A DNA stretch of 64,000 nt, taken from Aselliscus stoliczkanus (lineage: Eukaryota; Chordata; Mammalia; Chiroptera; Hipposideridae). The notes under the pieces are model-generated. The model was given only the letters and a program-made list of their open reading frames with translations. It did not search any database and was not told the DNA's origin. Where the stretch lies: NCBI GenBank assembly GCA_033961575.1, contig CM066727.1:118160434-118224433 (forward strand), given 5' to 3'. The position numbers and the translations under genes were made by a program. Numbering within the stretch: the first letter of the stretch is position 1; every line of letters starts with the position of its first letter. Positions 32,887 through 44,012 of this stretch are shown piece after piece.

Positions 32887-35049
32887 CTGGAGCAAAGAGG
32901 GGAAAAAAGTCATTTATGGTGGAGTCCCGCTATCATCAAGCACAGCTGTAAAAGCAAAAAATAAATATTTTTGCCTCTTCTGCATAGAGGGTGGTATGTG
33001 CCAGCTGTTCTCTCCCATTTCAATCAGTACATAGCTCTTCCCAAGGGCCGTTCATGTCAGGCAGCCCGAGAGCACAACACAAGTCTCCAAACAGACCCGG
33101 GTGCACCTCGAAATCCGGGCCTCCCGTGGATAATCACTAGGAAAAAGCCATTTTCCAGCCCATTTACATCTTATCCTCTGCCCAGGATCACTATCTCAAC
33201 TTGTAATTGGCCACAGCATAAGAATAAAACAAGTCACTGAGCAAGAAGTGCCTAGAATATGAGAAAAAGAAGGTGAGAGAGGAAATCCTGCACTTTCAGA
33301 AAAATTTGCACTCCAAATATTTCCCTAACAAACTCTAAAGTGTGGTTCCCATGGGCTGGGATCCATGATCTTCTTGAAGTCGACTGTCGCCAAATCTATG
33401 CTGCAGGTTTTCTTATTTGCTTTTGAAAACATAGCCATTGGTTAGAAAACCTCAAAAGAATAAAGTCAGAAAGATAAACACTGTGCTAAATCAGCATTAG
33501 AAAAATGTCACACTTCCTGTATCTCTTTAACTTACATATGTACTCTATTCCAAGATGATGCCCAAACCCAGTTGTCTATCAGAATCACTTGAGAACTGAT
33601 GAATATATGGATTCCAGAGCCACGTTCCTACATATCAGACTCAGCGGGCCTGGGAACGTCTGGTTGGCAACATTCCCCACATAATGATTGTATATAGCCA
33701 GGTCTGGGTGCCTTCCAGGGACCAGTGATGTTTTCATGGTCACCCATTTTGGTATTAACATCTTCTTCCTTTTATGACTTAGTGGGGATCATAGATGATG
33801 CTTTTAAAATCAAAGTCTTTACTTGATAGAATAAGTTAGCCGAATCTTGTTGGCACCCTTAATTTGCTTACTGAAATTGTATTAGGGTGTGATTCCAAAA
33901 GTCTGAGAACCCTTCTATTAAGTCGATTCTTTACAACGACAAGATTCATTTTGAAAGCCAGGATGCCCCATAAAATTCTGCTCACATAAAGGAGGTATGT
34001 GTAAAATGATAATCCTGTGCTAAAGACAAGGATGTCTGGAAGCGTGGCATGACCTCTCAGTAAGGGCACTGGAACAGACACCTGCTAAGTGTTCGTACGG
34101 GCATTTAGCACTGAGGGACACCCAGTGAAAATGCATGTCAGGGGAATCCACAAATGGCCAGTGACGAAGACTAGCAAGTTGCACTTTTCTTAATATCAAC
34201 TGTGCACAAAACACTACTGGGAAATATCACAAGGAAATGAGCATAGATGACCTCTGCTATCAAAGCATTTACTGTTATTCTGGAAGACATAAAATAGGTA
34301 GACATAACAGGCAAAAAACACTATGACAGCAGTCAAGGGAACACCCTATGAGTGGTTTGAGGTAGGTCCATGTAGCACCTGGATAGCAACACTCGGGTGC
34401 CCGTGAGGGACCAAGAGGGAGCTGGAATGACCAGGACAGTTAGAGCAGAATCCAGCGTGGCTGTGTGGAAGAGGTGACTTCCCTCAATGTTTCAAAGCAG
34501 AAGGGCAACAGGATCTTGTGCAAGGGGTGAGGTTACTCTAGGTTATGGACAACGGTTTGGCAGTGGCCACTGGCTGGCTGATTGCAAAAGGTGGGAAGTA
34601 AGATTGCCTGCTTAGAATATATGCAAGGCATCCAAAAAAGGGCAGGAGAAGGGATGGGTGCAATTGATGGAGACTCTAAAAGCAACCAGCTAGCTTTACA
34701 AGGTACTCTCAAGTACTTCAGAAACATATTTTACAGGTGAGCAAGATCTGCATTTTAATGAACAAATTTAACTAGAAGCATATCACAAAGGCTGTATAGT
34801 GTGGACAAAGAAAAGTGGAAAATTGAAATAATTTTTCAAGCAATTCAGACTCCAACAGCTACTGTGAGCCCAGTGGCTGAGAGGTATTTTTAATCTTGGC
34901 TCACTGGCCTGGTGCATTCAATCCCCTTTTGAGGGATTTAGGATTAATTAGGTAACACTAGCTCCTGCCGCACAACTCAGCTCCACTATGATCTTCAGTC
35001 ATTCCAGGAAGACTGTACCATGAACTTGATTCCACTTCCAGTCTTTTTT
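32887..35049. other. Intron between w2 and w3, mostly unannotated
   Basis: Apart from the MER5A-like piece at 33565-33690, this is unique-looking. 34330-34560 has L2-like wording ('gtgtggaagaggtgacttcc') but is too diverged to place. No exon. Confidence 0.45.
33565..33690 (+). mobile_element. MER5A-like hAT MITE fragment
   Basis: 'ctatcagaatcacttgagaa' and 'gattccagagccacgttcct' follow the MER5A order. Terminal repeats are not preserved. Confidence 0.55.
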
Positions 35050-36117
35050 AACTGTTGGGACTTGTGAATTCTCAATCTATCTATTGTAACCCTAACCATC
35101 ACTGGAATCCATGCACTTCTCTCTATCACCGTCTGCCTCTACTGCAGATCTCACTGCCCCCGTTACCCCTCATTGCAACAGCCTTCCTTCTGTCTGATCT
35201 TTCAGAACTCGGATTTTCCCTCCTCCAGCCCATTCTCTACCTGCCGCCCTTCATTCATTCATGCATCAAAAAGCTATTGACTGGGGTGGCGGCTGGGTGG
35301 CTCAGTTGGTTAGAGTGAGAGCTGAGCAACAGGGTCGCCGGTTCGATTCCCACATGGACCAGTGAGCTGCACCCTCCGCAACTAGATGGAAGACAATGAC
35401 GAACTGAGCTTCCACTGAGCTGCCAGTTGGCAGCTGGATGGCTCGGTTGGTTAGAGTGTGTTCTTAACGAAAAAGTTGCCAGTTTGACTCCTGCATGGGT
35501 TGGTGGCCTGCACTGCCCACAACTAGATTGGAATTGGCTACTAGTGGCTGAGCTGAGCTGCACCCTCTACAGCCAGGATTGAAGGACAACAACTTGACTT
35601 GGAGCTGATGGGTCCTGGGAAAAACACTGTTCCCCAATAAAGTTAAAAAAAAAAAATCTATTGACTATAAATGGCTACCTTGTGCCAGACACATTGTGCC
35701 TTCTTTGGGATCCATTTTCTATTACCCTGCTTTCCACCTGTCCCTACTGCTCCTCAAACAAAGCTTTTCCTCCCCTGGCTATCATACTAGTGGGTCTCTA
35801 CTTGGATCTCTTCCCCCTCTTCTTGTCTGACTCAACCCCACTCATCTTCCAGGAAGCATTTCTTGCGCCTTCCCTCCCTGACCCCCCAAGTCCAGTTAGG
35901 CAGCCTTTTCATGTGCTTCCCGTGGTACACTCTGCTCCCTGTATTTTTGCACTTAATTGCAATGAGTTGTTTACTTGTCTCTACCAAATAGGCTGTAAAT
36001 ACCATGCCAAGGACTGGGTCAGTCTTTTTTGGTTACTATATCCCTAGCACCTAGCGTAGTACCTGGCACATAGTAGATGTTCAACAAACACTTCTTGTAT
36101 GAATGAATAAATGCAAT
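35050..36117 (+). repeat. L2 LINE 3' region, split by a SINE
   Basis: 35050-35282 and 35658-36117 are one L2: 'cactgcccccgttacccctc', then 'ctgctttccacctgtcccta', 'ggaagcatttcttgcgcctt', 'tccctagcacctagcgtagt', and the end 'gtagatgttcaacaaacact' with an (AATG)-like tail. The dimeric SINE at 35283 is inserted in it. Confidence 0.75.
35283..35657 (+). mobile_element. Dimeric bat tRNA-SINE
   Basis: Two tRNA-like units: 'ggctcagttggttagagtga' / 'ggttcgattcccacatggac' and 'gctcggttggttagagtgtg' / 'agtttgactcctgcatgggt'. Then 'gaaggacaacaacttgactt' and the tail 'gttccccaataaagtt' plus poly(A). It is flanked by the duplication 'ctattgact' (35274-35282, 35658-35666). This family points to a rhinolophoid bat. 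Confidence 0.85.
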
Positions 36118-36505
36118 GAACTTAAGATGACAGAACACTGGCTGCTCTATTTTCTCTTCTCATCAAGGACATTCCAGCTTTTTGGACATCTGAATTCTCT
36201 GAATCATTTGGGTAGGGTCAGCCCCATGGTCTCTGGCTTTACTCCTCTCACCTATCCAACTTACCATCCTCTGTCATTCTCCAGTCACATCTGAGAGTGG
36301 GGCCCTGCAGTCATGGATGAGGTAGAGCAGAGGTGAGCAGGGCGGAGGGCAAAAGCGGGAAGCAGCGGGTAGGGAACGAGTGAGTCTATAGCGTGGGACT
36401 ATTCCGATTTCCTGGCATCTAACTTGCTTCCTAGGCAATCTGAACTCAGGAGGTTCTCTTGCCTTCTTCACTTTCTAACAGAAAAGCAGCAAAAAGTGCA
36501 CTTAC

Positions 36506-36653
36506 CTTTGTAGGGCGCTCTGGTTGGGATGCTGCAGGTGCAGGTCTTGTTCAGGGGACTTTTACCCTCACAGAGCGCTCTGCCGGTTTCCACGTTCTTC
36601 ACCATGCACCTGGAATGTCCGGGAAAGACGCTGCCCACCAAGGTCACTATAGT
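36506..36653 (-). CDS. PLXNC1: PLXNC1 exon w2: ectodomain, PSI-IPT linker
   Basis: 148 nt. The acceptor is TTCACCACACAG and the donor is CAAAG|GTAAG. It reads 49 codons, starting TIVTLVGSVFPGHSRCMVKN and ending TCSIPTRAPYK, plus one base of the next codon. Four or more cysteines (SRC, ALC, TCTC) suit a disulfide-bonded extracellular module, and LNKT is an N-glycosylation sequon. The start phase matches exon w1 (phase 0) and the end phase matches w3 (one base plus two). The segment lies between the first PSI domain and the second cysteine-rich PSI-like segment. It is preceded by a 7.2 kb intron filled mostly with old L1 and AT-rich sequence. Confidence 0.95.
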
Positions 36654-36789
36654 CTGTGTGGTGAAGAAGACGATTCAGGAACCAAATCATTGGTTTTTCC
36701 TCCTCTCCATCCATCCTAGAGCCTTAAGGGAACTCACCCTCTGACCTGCCATGGAGGAATTTCTCAGATCACAGGTGTAAAGGAAGAGA

Positions 36790-37460
36790 TGTTTTATTGG
36801 CTATCGGGTTTGCTCTTTTGTGAATTGCATATTCACATTCTTGGACTGTTATTTTGCTTTGTGTGTATTTTTCTTATCAATTTTAAGAGCTCTCTGTATA
36901 GTATAGATATTAATCCTTATCTATCTGATTACTGACACATATTTTCTCCTAATCTGTTTGTCCTGTAACTTATGTGTGTGCTATCTTTTATCCTACACAT
37001 GTTTTTATGTAATCAAATACAGGGTTTCTTGTCTTGGTTATAAAGTTCTTCCCCAAATCTTGCTTATTGGAACAATATAAATTATTCCACCATATTTATA
37101 CTTTACTTTTTAAACTTATATCTTTAATGTATCTGGAATTTATTATCATATATAGTGTGAGATAAGTGTTCAACTTTATTTTTATCCAGATGGTAAATCA
37201 GCTATGTCATAACCATTTAGGAAACAAAGAAAGCAAAACAAAAAACCCTCTTTTCTTACTGAACTGAAATACCATTTTTGTCATATATTAAATTACCATA
37301 TATGTGGAATCTATTTCTGATCTCTGCTCTGTTCCAATTATCTATTGATCTACTTCTATTCCAAGTGTTAAGTACTGTGACTTTAAATATATTCAACATC
37401 TGATAAGGCAAATCTCTCCTTATTTGTCCTGATTCTCTTAGCATTTCCTAGACATACTTC
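36790..37460 (-). mobile_element. Ancient L1 fragment, reverse
   Basis: AT-rich sequence with the usual antisense L1 wording ('attaatccttatctatctga', 'cacatattttctcctaatct', 'gtttcttgtcttggttataa', 'aaagttcttccccaaatctt'). It is too diverged for a subfamily. Confidence 0.55.
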
Positions 37461-38560
37461 TTCCATATGAAGTTTAAGATCATTTTGTCCAAAGAGGGTG
37501 AGGAGACAATGAACCTAAGTGGAACTGTATTAAATACATGCATTAATTTTAAGATAATTTGTATCTTTATGATATAAGTATTCCTATCCAAACACATGGT
37601 TTGATTTTCGTTTGTTTCTGTTTGGTCTGGGGTTCATTTACAAGCGTGTACCTTGATTTCCCAGGTGTTAGCTCTAAATTTCTTACTGCTAATTGCAAAT
37701 ATTAGATTATACTGAAGGAAGGTAGCCTGTGAAATCCACTTTTAAAATTATTTAAGATTTTGTCAAACATAAGTTCAAATTTGGAGGTGGAGGCTGTTTT
37801 GTGTGTGTGAGTATACACAAGGGAACACAGAAAGGAAAACCTTGAAATTTCCCATACAGCAACTTTTTCTACAATGAACTATCTAAAGGAACAAGGCAGC
37901 CAATTCTCCTGTTAAAAAGGGAAATTAAAGGAATTATTATGTCAATGGTGAACACTTTTGGCATCAGGTGTATGAAGGGGACCTGGTGGGCAGGTAGGCT
38001 AAGTATTTGGAAATTGGGCGCAGAAAAAGTGGTAACCCCATCATAGGATGAAGAGTTACGGTCCCAGACAACCTCAGAGGGGTCATCTTCTGTATACTTC
38101 TGACCTTGCCCTGGACTTTCTGTATGGTCACCTAAGAGTCCGCTGTCTTTTATTCTAGGGTTGGGGTCACCCCCATCTTTACATTTTCAAAGAATTCTTT
38201 TTCTGAGCCATAGAATCATGTTGGAAAAAGGCAAATTCTTACAAAAACTGAAATCCAACCATCTCTAGGGAGCCCAGGCCATTCCCACCAGCTCATCTTT
38301 ACCTTCGCTAGCTGAGCTCTCATCCATCTGCCTTCTGCACCCTAACCCTACTACCGGCACCACACCTCTTAGCACACAATCACATCACATATTATCCTAC
38401 ATACATGTGTGTCTTAAATGCATTTCATTGTTCAAACATTACAACCAAAGTATCAGAAAGTTTTTTAAATCTTATTTTCATCAACTGTTTTAAATTTTCC
38501 ACATTTCCTCCTAGTTCTCACACACATAGTTTTTACATCCTTGTAATTATTGCATTTAAA
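37461..38560. other. Intron w1-w2, no clear feature
   Basis: Unique-looking, AT-rich intron. No exon or recent insertion seen. Confidence 0.45.
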
Positions 38561-38569
38561 TTCATGGAT

Positions 38570-39480
38570 TTAAATCAATGATTTAAATTACTTATCAAGC
38601 TCTTAACATGTGCCAGGTTCTGCAAAAGGTATTGGATACTTTCGCGAACCAAACACCTACAGTACTTGCCCTCAAAGAGCTTAGTAGAAGCATGGAGAAT
38701 TCCACTAGACTGAAACTGGAGGGCCACACGGTATGAAGAAATCATTAAGAAATGCCAGGAGCCAAGAGCTAGAATGCTACAGTGGAAATGGAAAAAATGG
38801 ACGGATTCAAGATGCCCTTTGGAGGCAGCATGGGGCAGGACAGAGAGCATGGCATGTGGATGTGAAGGACTTTGGTGAGCAGATGGATGGATGGAGGTGC
38901 CATGCACTGAGATGCGAGACACTGAAGGAGAAGCCGACTTTGGGTAGAAAATTCAAGATTTCCATTTTGGACGTGTTTAGTTCAAGATACTTGTGTGATC
39001 ATCAAGAGGATATGGGCTGGAGGTCAGAGGAGCAATCTGGGCTGGAGATAAAAGAGACAGGAACATATAGATGATATATGAAGCTATGGGAGTGGATCAG
39101 ATTGTCTCTGGACAAAGTAGAGGGGCGGAAGAGAGGAAGAGCCAAAACTGGGCCTGAAACAACTCTAATACTTAGAGTCAGGGAGAGAAGGAGCCCGCAG
39201 GGAGGCTGAGGAATGGCCAAAGAGAAGGAAAGGAGCCTGGAGAGAGTGTGCGACAGAAGACAGGCTTTCCAGAATGCAGCCAGGAACCAGGTAAGACGAG
39301 GATTGGTAGCATCTGCTGGATGGCTACATGGGGTCCACTAGTGACCTCAGCAAGAACAGTTTCAGGGGAACAGTGGGGCAAAAGCCAGTTGGGAGTTGAT
39401 CTGAAAATAGGAGATAGTAAGTTTTTCCAAGTGCAGCTAAGGAGAGGGTAGCCAGGGAGTTGAGGGCATTTTTGCATGAT
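38570..39480 (+). repeat. Old LINE fragment, L2-like
   Basis: The order 'cttaacatgtgccaggttct', 'tttggacgtgtttagttcaa', 'ggagcctggagagagtgtgc' and 'cctcagcaagaacagtttca' is that of a common old LINE 3' region. I favour L2; an old L1 is possible. Confidence 0.5.
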
Positions 39481-39689
39481 TTGGGTTTCCAGTATGGTTA
39501 AAAAACCCAAGATGGGAATCCTTACAGTTGATAGTTCTTCCATGAACTACACTGGATAAAGAGGGCATGCAGACACAAAGGATCAGATGAACATAGAAAG
39601 TTTGAGTGTCAATTAGGTGGTCATGCCCACAGGGTCCAAGAACTGCCTGCTGCCTTACATTCTGCAAGGTCATGCACCATGCCTTGTTC

Positions 39690-41950
39690 TACTTAACCAT
39701 TCCCCTTATTACCAAACAGCTCCGTTATTTCCAGGTTGCTAACTCTATAAATGCTACTGCTATAGCATCTGTATGCTAAAGGTTTTGCTTCCTTGAAGGT
39801 ACTTCTTCAGAATCCTAAGCTTGGAATTACTGCTTCAAACAGAACAAATATATTTATGACTTTTGAAACATATTCCCAAATGGTTTTCCAAAAAGATTGT
39901 GCTAATTGGCATTGCCAATACTAGGTGTTAGCATAGCTTATTCTCACTTTAATTTGTATTTATTTGATAACTAGTAAAGTTGAACATATTGCCACATCTA
40001 TGTCTATCTCTCTAAACCACTTCTTATGAAAATATATGCTTTTGCCCAATTACTTTTTGGTGTCTTGATGTTTTTCTTTTTAATTTCTCCCAGCTTTAAT
40101 ATTTTGCAGGTAAGATTTTGCCTGTTGCAAATGTTTTCCTAAAGCAGGTGCTTCAGTTAGCTCTTATTTTTTTTTTGTATATATTTTTTAAAGCAAGTCA
40201 AGTATATGAACATTTTTCTTTTGTTATTACATACAATATTGCTTTGCAGCTAAGAAAATTATACTTCCAAATTATCTGATGCTCAATTCTATTTTCTGTT
40301 AGTTTCCCTGTGTCAGCTTTTCATATGAATTTCTTAATTAGCCTAAATTTTATTTTTATATGTAAAGTAAAATGTAAATTAAATTACAGTTTCATATTGT
40401 AAGCCAGTTACCTACCTCAGCACCTTTTATGAAATAATTATTTTGTTTTTTCTTTCTTATTTTATGGTATTTGATATTTAAGTTTTTTTACATCTACTTC
40501 TGAGCTTTCTACTCTAGTTTATGGATCTATATTCCTATTTTTAAACCAGAATCATGGGCTGAATTATTGTTGCTATATATGTGCTTACAATCATAGTAAA
40601 TGGTCTTGTTTAAATAATTTTCTTTTTTTCAAAATATATTTTGCATATTTTTGATCAGTTCATATTATTCCAGATGAGTTTTATATTAATTTTAAGGCAA
40701 GGTCTATTCAGATTTTCACTGGGATTGCCTGAAATCTTGAAAATGGATTGAGGAAGACATGACATTTTTATGATACCTTCCCGCCAAGAAACACAATATG
40801 TGTCTGGATATACTCAACATGTCTTTCCCATCCTCCAACAAAATACTTTATGTGGTTTTGCTTTTATTTTTATTTATGCTTTTAATTGATAAGGTTGCCC
40901 TATTATTAATTATAAATAGCCTCAACAGACCATCACCCCACATTCTAATTGCTATTAGAAAAAATCGCTTAAGATAAGTTGTTGCAAAGCCAAAATTACT
41001 ATTTCTAGTAGCTGTCTTCAAAATGTATCTCCTGGCAAAATGATTTTAAAATATAGGGTATATACCTTGCTTTTTAAGATTATTCCTGAGCATTTCTGTT
41101 GTTTTTAATGAATGAGATCTTTTATTAATGGACATGAATGGTTTTTTTGACCTCACATGTAGTGAGGTTATTGATATTCGAATGTTTATTGAACACTTAC
41201 CACTTCATTTTATTTTTATTAGTTTGACGTTATAAGAGCTAATGTGCTTAGGTTTTGCAGATATATACTTAAGAGTAGCAAATAATGATAGTTTTGCCTA
41301 TTCCATTCCAATAATTATTCCTATTATTTGCTTCTCGTATTACTGGATTGGACAGAATGTGGAAAATAATGTGTTTTATATTAGTGATGGTGGAGTTCCT
41401 TGTTTTTGTTCTGATTTGTAAAAGAATGTTTCTAGTGACTCTCCTCTAGGGACCATGCCGTTTGTGGGAAATAACTCAGTCTTATGTCCTTTTGTGTTTG
41501 TATCACTATAAGCAATTTTTACTGAATGTTAAAATCTCCTTATAGGTATACACAAACATATAGCTTTACATAGTACAAAAATGGAATCATGACATACATT
41601 CTTTTTTGCGTTTGTGCATGTGAAGTTTTCAGTTTTCTTCTTTTTATACTTGTACATGTCTTTCTTTTCCACCACATCATTCATTCCACAAGGGGAGCCC
41701 ATGTTTACAACCTAGTATGAATGCTTTCATATTTTTCTCCAATCTCAAATAATCATAGAGAGACATATACATATATAGGGACTTTGAAAATCAATATAAG
41801 ATCATGCTATACATACTTTTCTGTATCTGATTGTTTTTACTCAGAACCCTATGGAAATCCCTCGAAGACAACTGGAATTGCTCTAATTATTTCTTTTTTA
41901 ATGCTGAATGAGGATGAGAATATACTATCTTCTAACTGTTTTGTGTAGAG
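39690..41950 (-). mobile_element. Ancient AT-rich L1 block, reverse
   Basis: A 2.2 kb AT-rich stretch with repeated antisense-L1 wording ('ccaaatggttttccaaaaag', 'ttgcctgttgcaaatgtttt', 'cctggcaaaatgattttaaa'). Open frames are short. Probably several fragments; the boundaries are soft. Confidence 0.5.
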
Positions 41951-43897
41951 ACAAAGCTTTTTAGGAACAGAGTCTCTGCATTATAGGAGAGGGGATGGCT
42001 TCTGTACCTAGAAAGTTACTAGAATGTTACTAGGTAGATAACAGGCAAACACTCTATGAATCGCGCTAATGGGCAGAATTGAGGAAATCCATAGCTTGCC
42101 ATCTTTGTAGGTCAGGGTGAGCTATTATTTAGATAAACAAAGATCTGTGACTTTCAGGTAAGTCATAGGTGACCATAGGAGAGAAATATTTTTAAATAAT
42201 ATGACCAAGAGATAGAGTCAGATGTCCCATCAACAGTGTTAAAATAATGAGTCCTACGTTGGTTTTAAAGAATAGCTTTACTCGAATCACTAAATTCTTA
42301 TCTCCTTTACCTTGAGTGTGATGGTGAGCTGAAGAGTGAGGTATTGGTTGTGTGGGTGGGAAGACTCTTGAGGGAAGACTCTTGTGAGCATGGGAAGACT
42401 CTTAAACCACAGTGGGACTCAGGGTGGGGAGGGAAGCACCAGTGGTTGTTTGAGTGGTGAACATTTTTCGCAGTGTTCCAGATTAGATATAAATGGTGGT
42501 TAATTTATACTAGTAAACCCAAAGATAGGTAAGCATATTGTGTAAGCAGCACACTTTATTTAAACAAGTAACTTTCCCTCATTATATGTAGCTGAATTAT
42601 TACCCTTAAAATTTTCAGAATGATACCAGAAAAAAAATCTTGCATAATCTTAACCACTTATCAGAGTCCTGGGTGGGTATATTCAAGGATCATGGTATTT
42701 TCTTTCCACCATTCTCTATCAGCACCAAAGTCAGTTATTTTTTCAGACTGAGATAAGAAATAAAAATTTGTCCATACCTATGCTTAGATGCCTAAATATC
42801 TTTTTTCACAGACCCGATTCACTCCTGACTCAGGCCTGATGGAGACTGGATGAAGATTTTGAAAGTTCTTTATTTACACTACCTCCCTCGCCCCCAGGAA
42901 GACAACAGAAAGTGAAAAAGGCCAAATAACTTTAAACCGTGAGTTCTGATTAGTTATGGCTTGAAAGCTCTATTCTTTTATTATTTATCACTCATTAAAT
43001 GCTCTGGCTCTCCTTTATTAAATGTTAAATCATCTTAAGTGGTATGGTTCTTGCCATTTGAAATGGCAAAGTGTAAGAGTAAAGAGCAAGTGGCCCATTT
43101 CCTTGTTAACGTGGCATTCAAAAAAAACACAGCAAGCTCACCAGGCAGGTCAACTGGCTGCTGATAGGGATTCGGCACAATTATTCCTAATATAAGAGCC
43201 ATAATTAGGGAGAAAACGTCTTCTTACAGCACCACTGAAATAGCAAGGCAGAAATTCCATTTTCCCATAGGGTGTGGTTGGTGTGTAAATCAGAAAATGC
43301 TTGAATATGCTCATTTCTTCCTTTTTCTCATCCACAGGGCTCATGTGATGCCAATAGTGGTACTGCCATCACAGGGGCCCACTGGCTTTCTTTCCAAAGC
43401 ATCCCATTTGCAATATTCACTACCCACACCCGTTTCTCTCCTCTCTACCAATATTGCTTGAAGCCATGTTCATAAGACAGTTGTCAGGAGAAGCCTGAGG
43501 ACATTAGGAAAAGAAACCAGAAAACAAAACAAAATTCTACCCTGAAGCCACCCTGAAGGCATCTTGTTGGCCATGAGTCTGAACTTCTTTTTTCTCTATT
43601 TTTTAAATCAATATGATTTTCTACTACATGAAAATTCCATCTTTTCTTTAAATTCAACTATGAGAGTCATCTGCAGTTCCACAAGACTACCAGCTCCACG
43701 TGAGCAGGCCCAGGGTGTGTCCTGTTCTCTGCTTGTGGCGTATAGCATCTGGTAGGCACTCTGTGTTCCTAAATGAATGACTCTCTTAACCAAGCTTATT
43801 TAGGCACTAACAGATATTTTACACACAAAAGGAAATTAGCATCAATCGTGCAAAACAAGACAATACAATAGAGACAAACAAAAATCTTTTCTCTTAC
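41951..43897. other. Intron downstream of w1, mostly unannotated
   Basis: Contains a degenerate three-fold repeat of 'gggaagactctt' at 42358-42369, 42372-42383 and 42392-42403. Otherwise unique-looking intron. No other exon seen. Confidence 0.45.
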
Positions 43898-44012
43898 CTG
43901 ATCTTTACTTCTTTGAGATATGTGAATCTGAGGGCACTTTTTAGCTCCTGATATAATATCCAGCCAGTTTTCTGAGTTCTCTGAATGTACACAATCATCT
44001 TTAAAAGTACAC
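43898..44012 (-). CDS. PLXNC1: PLXNC1 exon w1: end of PSI domain
   Basis: First plexin exon met in transcription order, 115 nt. The acceptor is a T-rich tract ending in AATAG; the donor is CAG|GTAAGAG. It starts with the last base of an arginine codon and then reads 38 codons from CTFKDDCVHSENSENW to KDQ, ending in phase 0. The cysteines (CTF, DDC, KKC) fit the second half of the PSI (plexin-semaphorin-integrin) domain, which links the sema propeller to the IPT stalk outside the cell. The sema exons that must precede it were not found within the window, so the upstream intron is at least 20 kb. Recognition is firm because the WLDI-SGAKKCP segment is characteristic of plexin C1. Confidence 0.95.

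Larger units (their letters stand above)
372..44012 (-). other. PLXNC1: PLXNC1 gene segment, 15 internal exons
   Basis: This is the middle of the plexin C1 gene. Plexin C1 is a single-pass membrane receptor for semaphorin 7A, and it was first found as the receptor for virus-encoded semaphorins (established knowledge). Fifteen exons of 39-204 nt were placed by reading the minus strand. All have AG acceptors and GT donors, and the phases agree at all 14 junctions, so the joined sequence is open throughout. Introns run from 113 nt to 10.4 kb. I recognise it from the family sequence: PSI cysteines, IPT modules, transmembrane helix, and the juxtamembrane stretch starting VAVGVTRHKSKELSRK. The codon-level integrity argues for a working gene and not a pseudogene. 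If the human gene has 31 exons as I recall, these would be about exons 5-19; that numbering is inference. Confidence 0.97.

Noticed and set aside
35283..35657. tRNA-like A and B boxes as possible tRNA genes
   Set aside because: They belong to a dimeric SINE with poly(A) tail and target-site duplications. No anticodon arm or acceptor pairing consistent with a tRNA.
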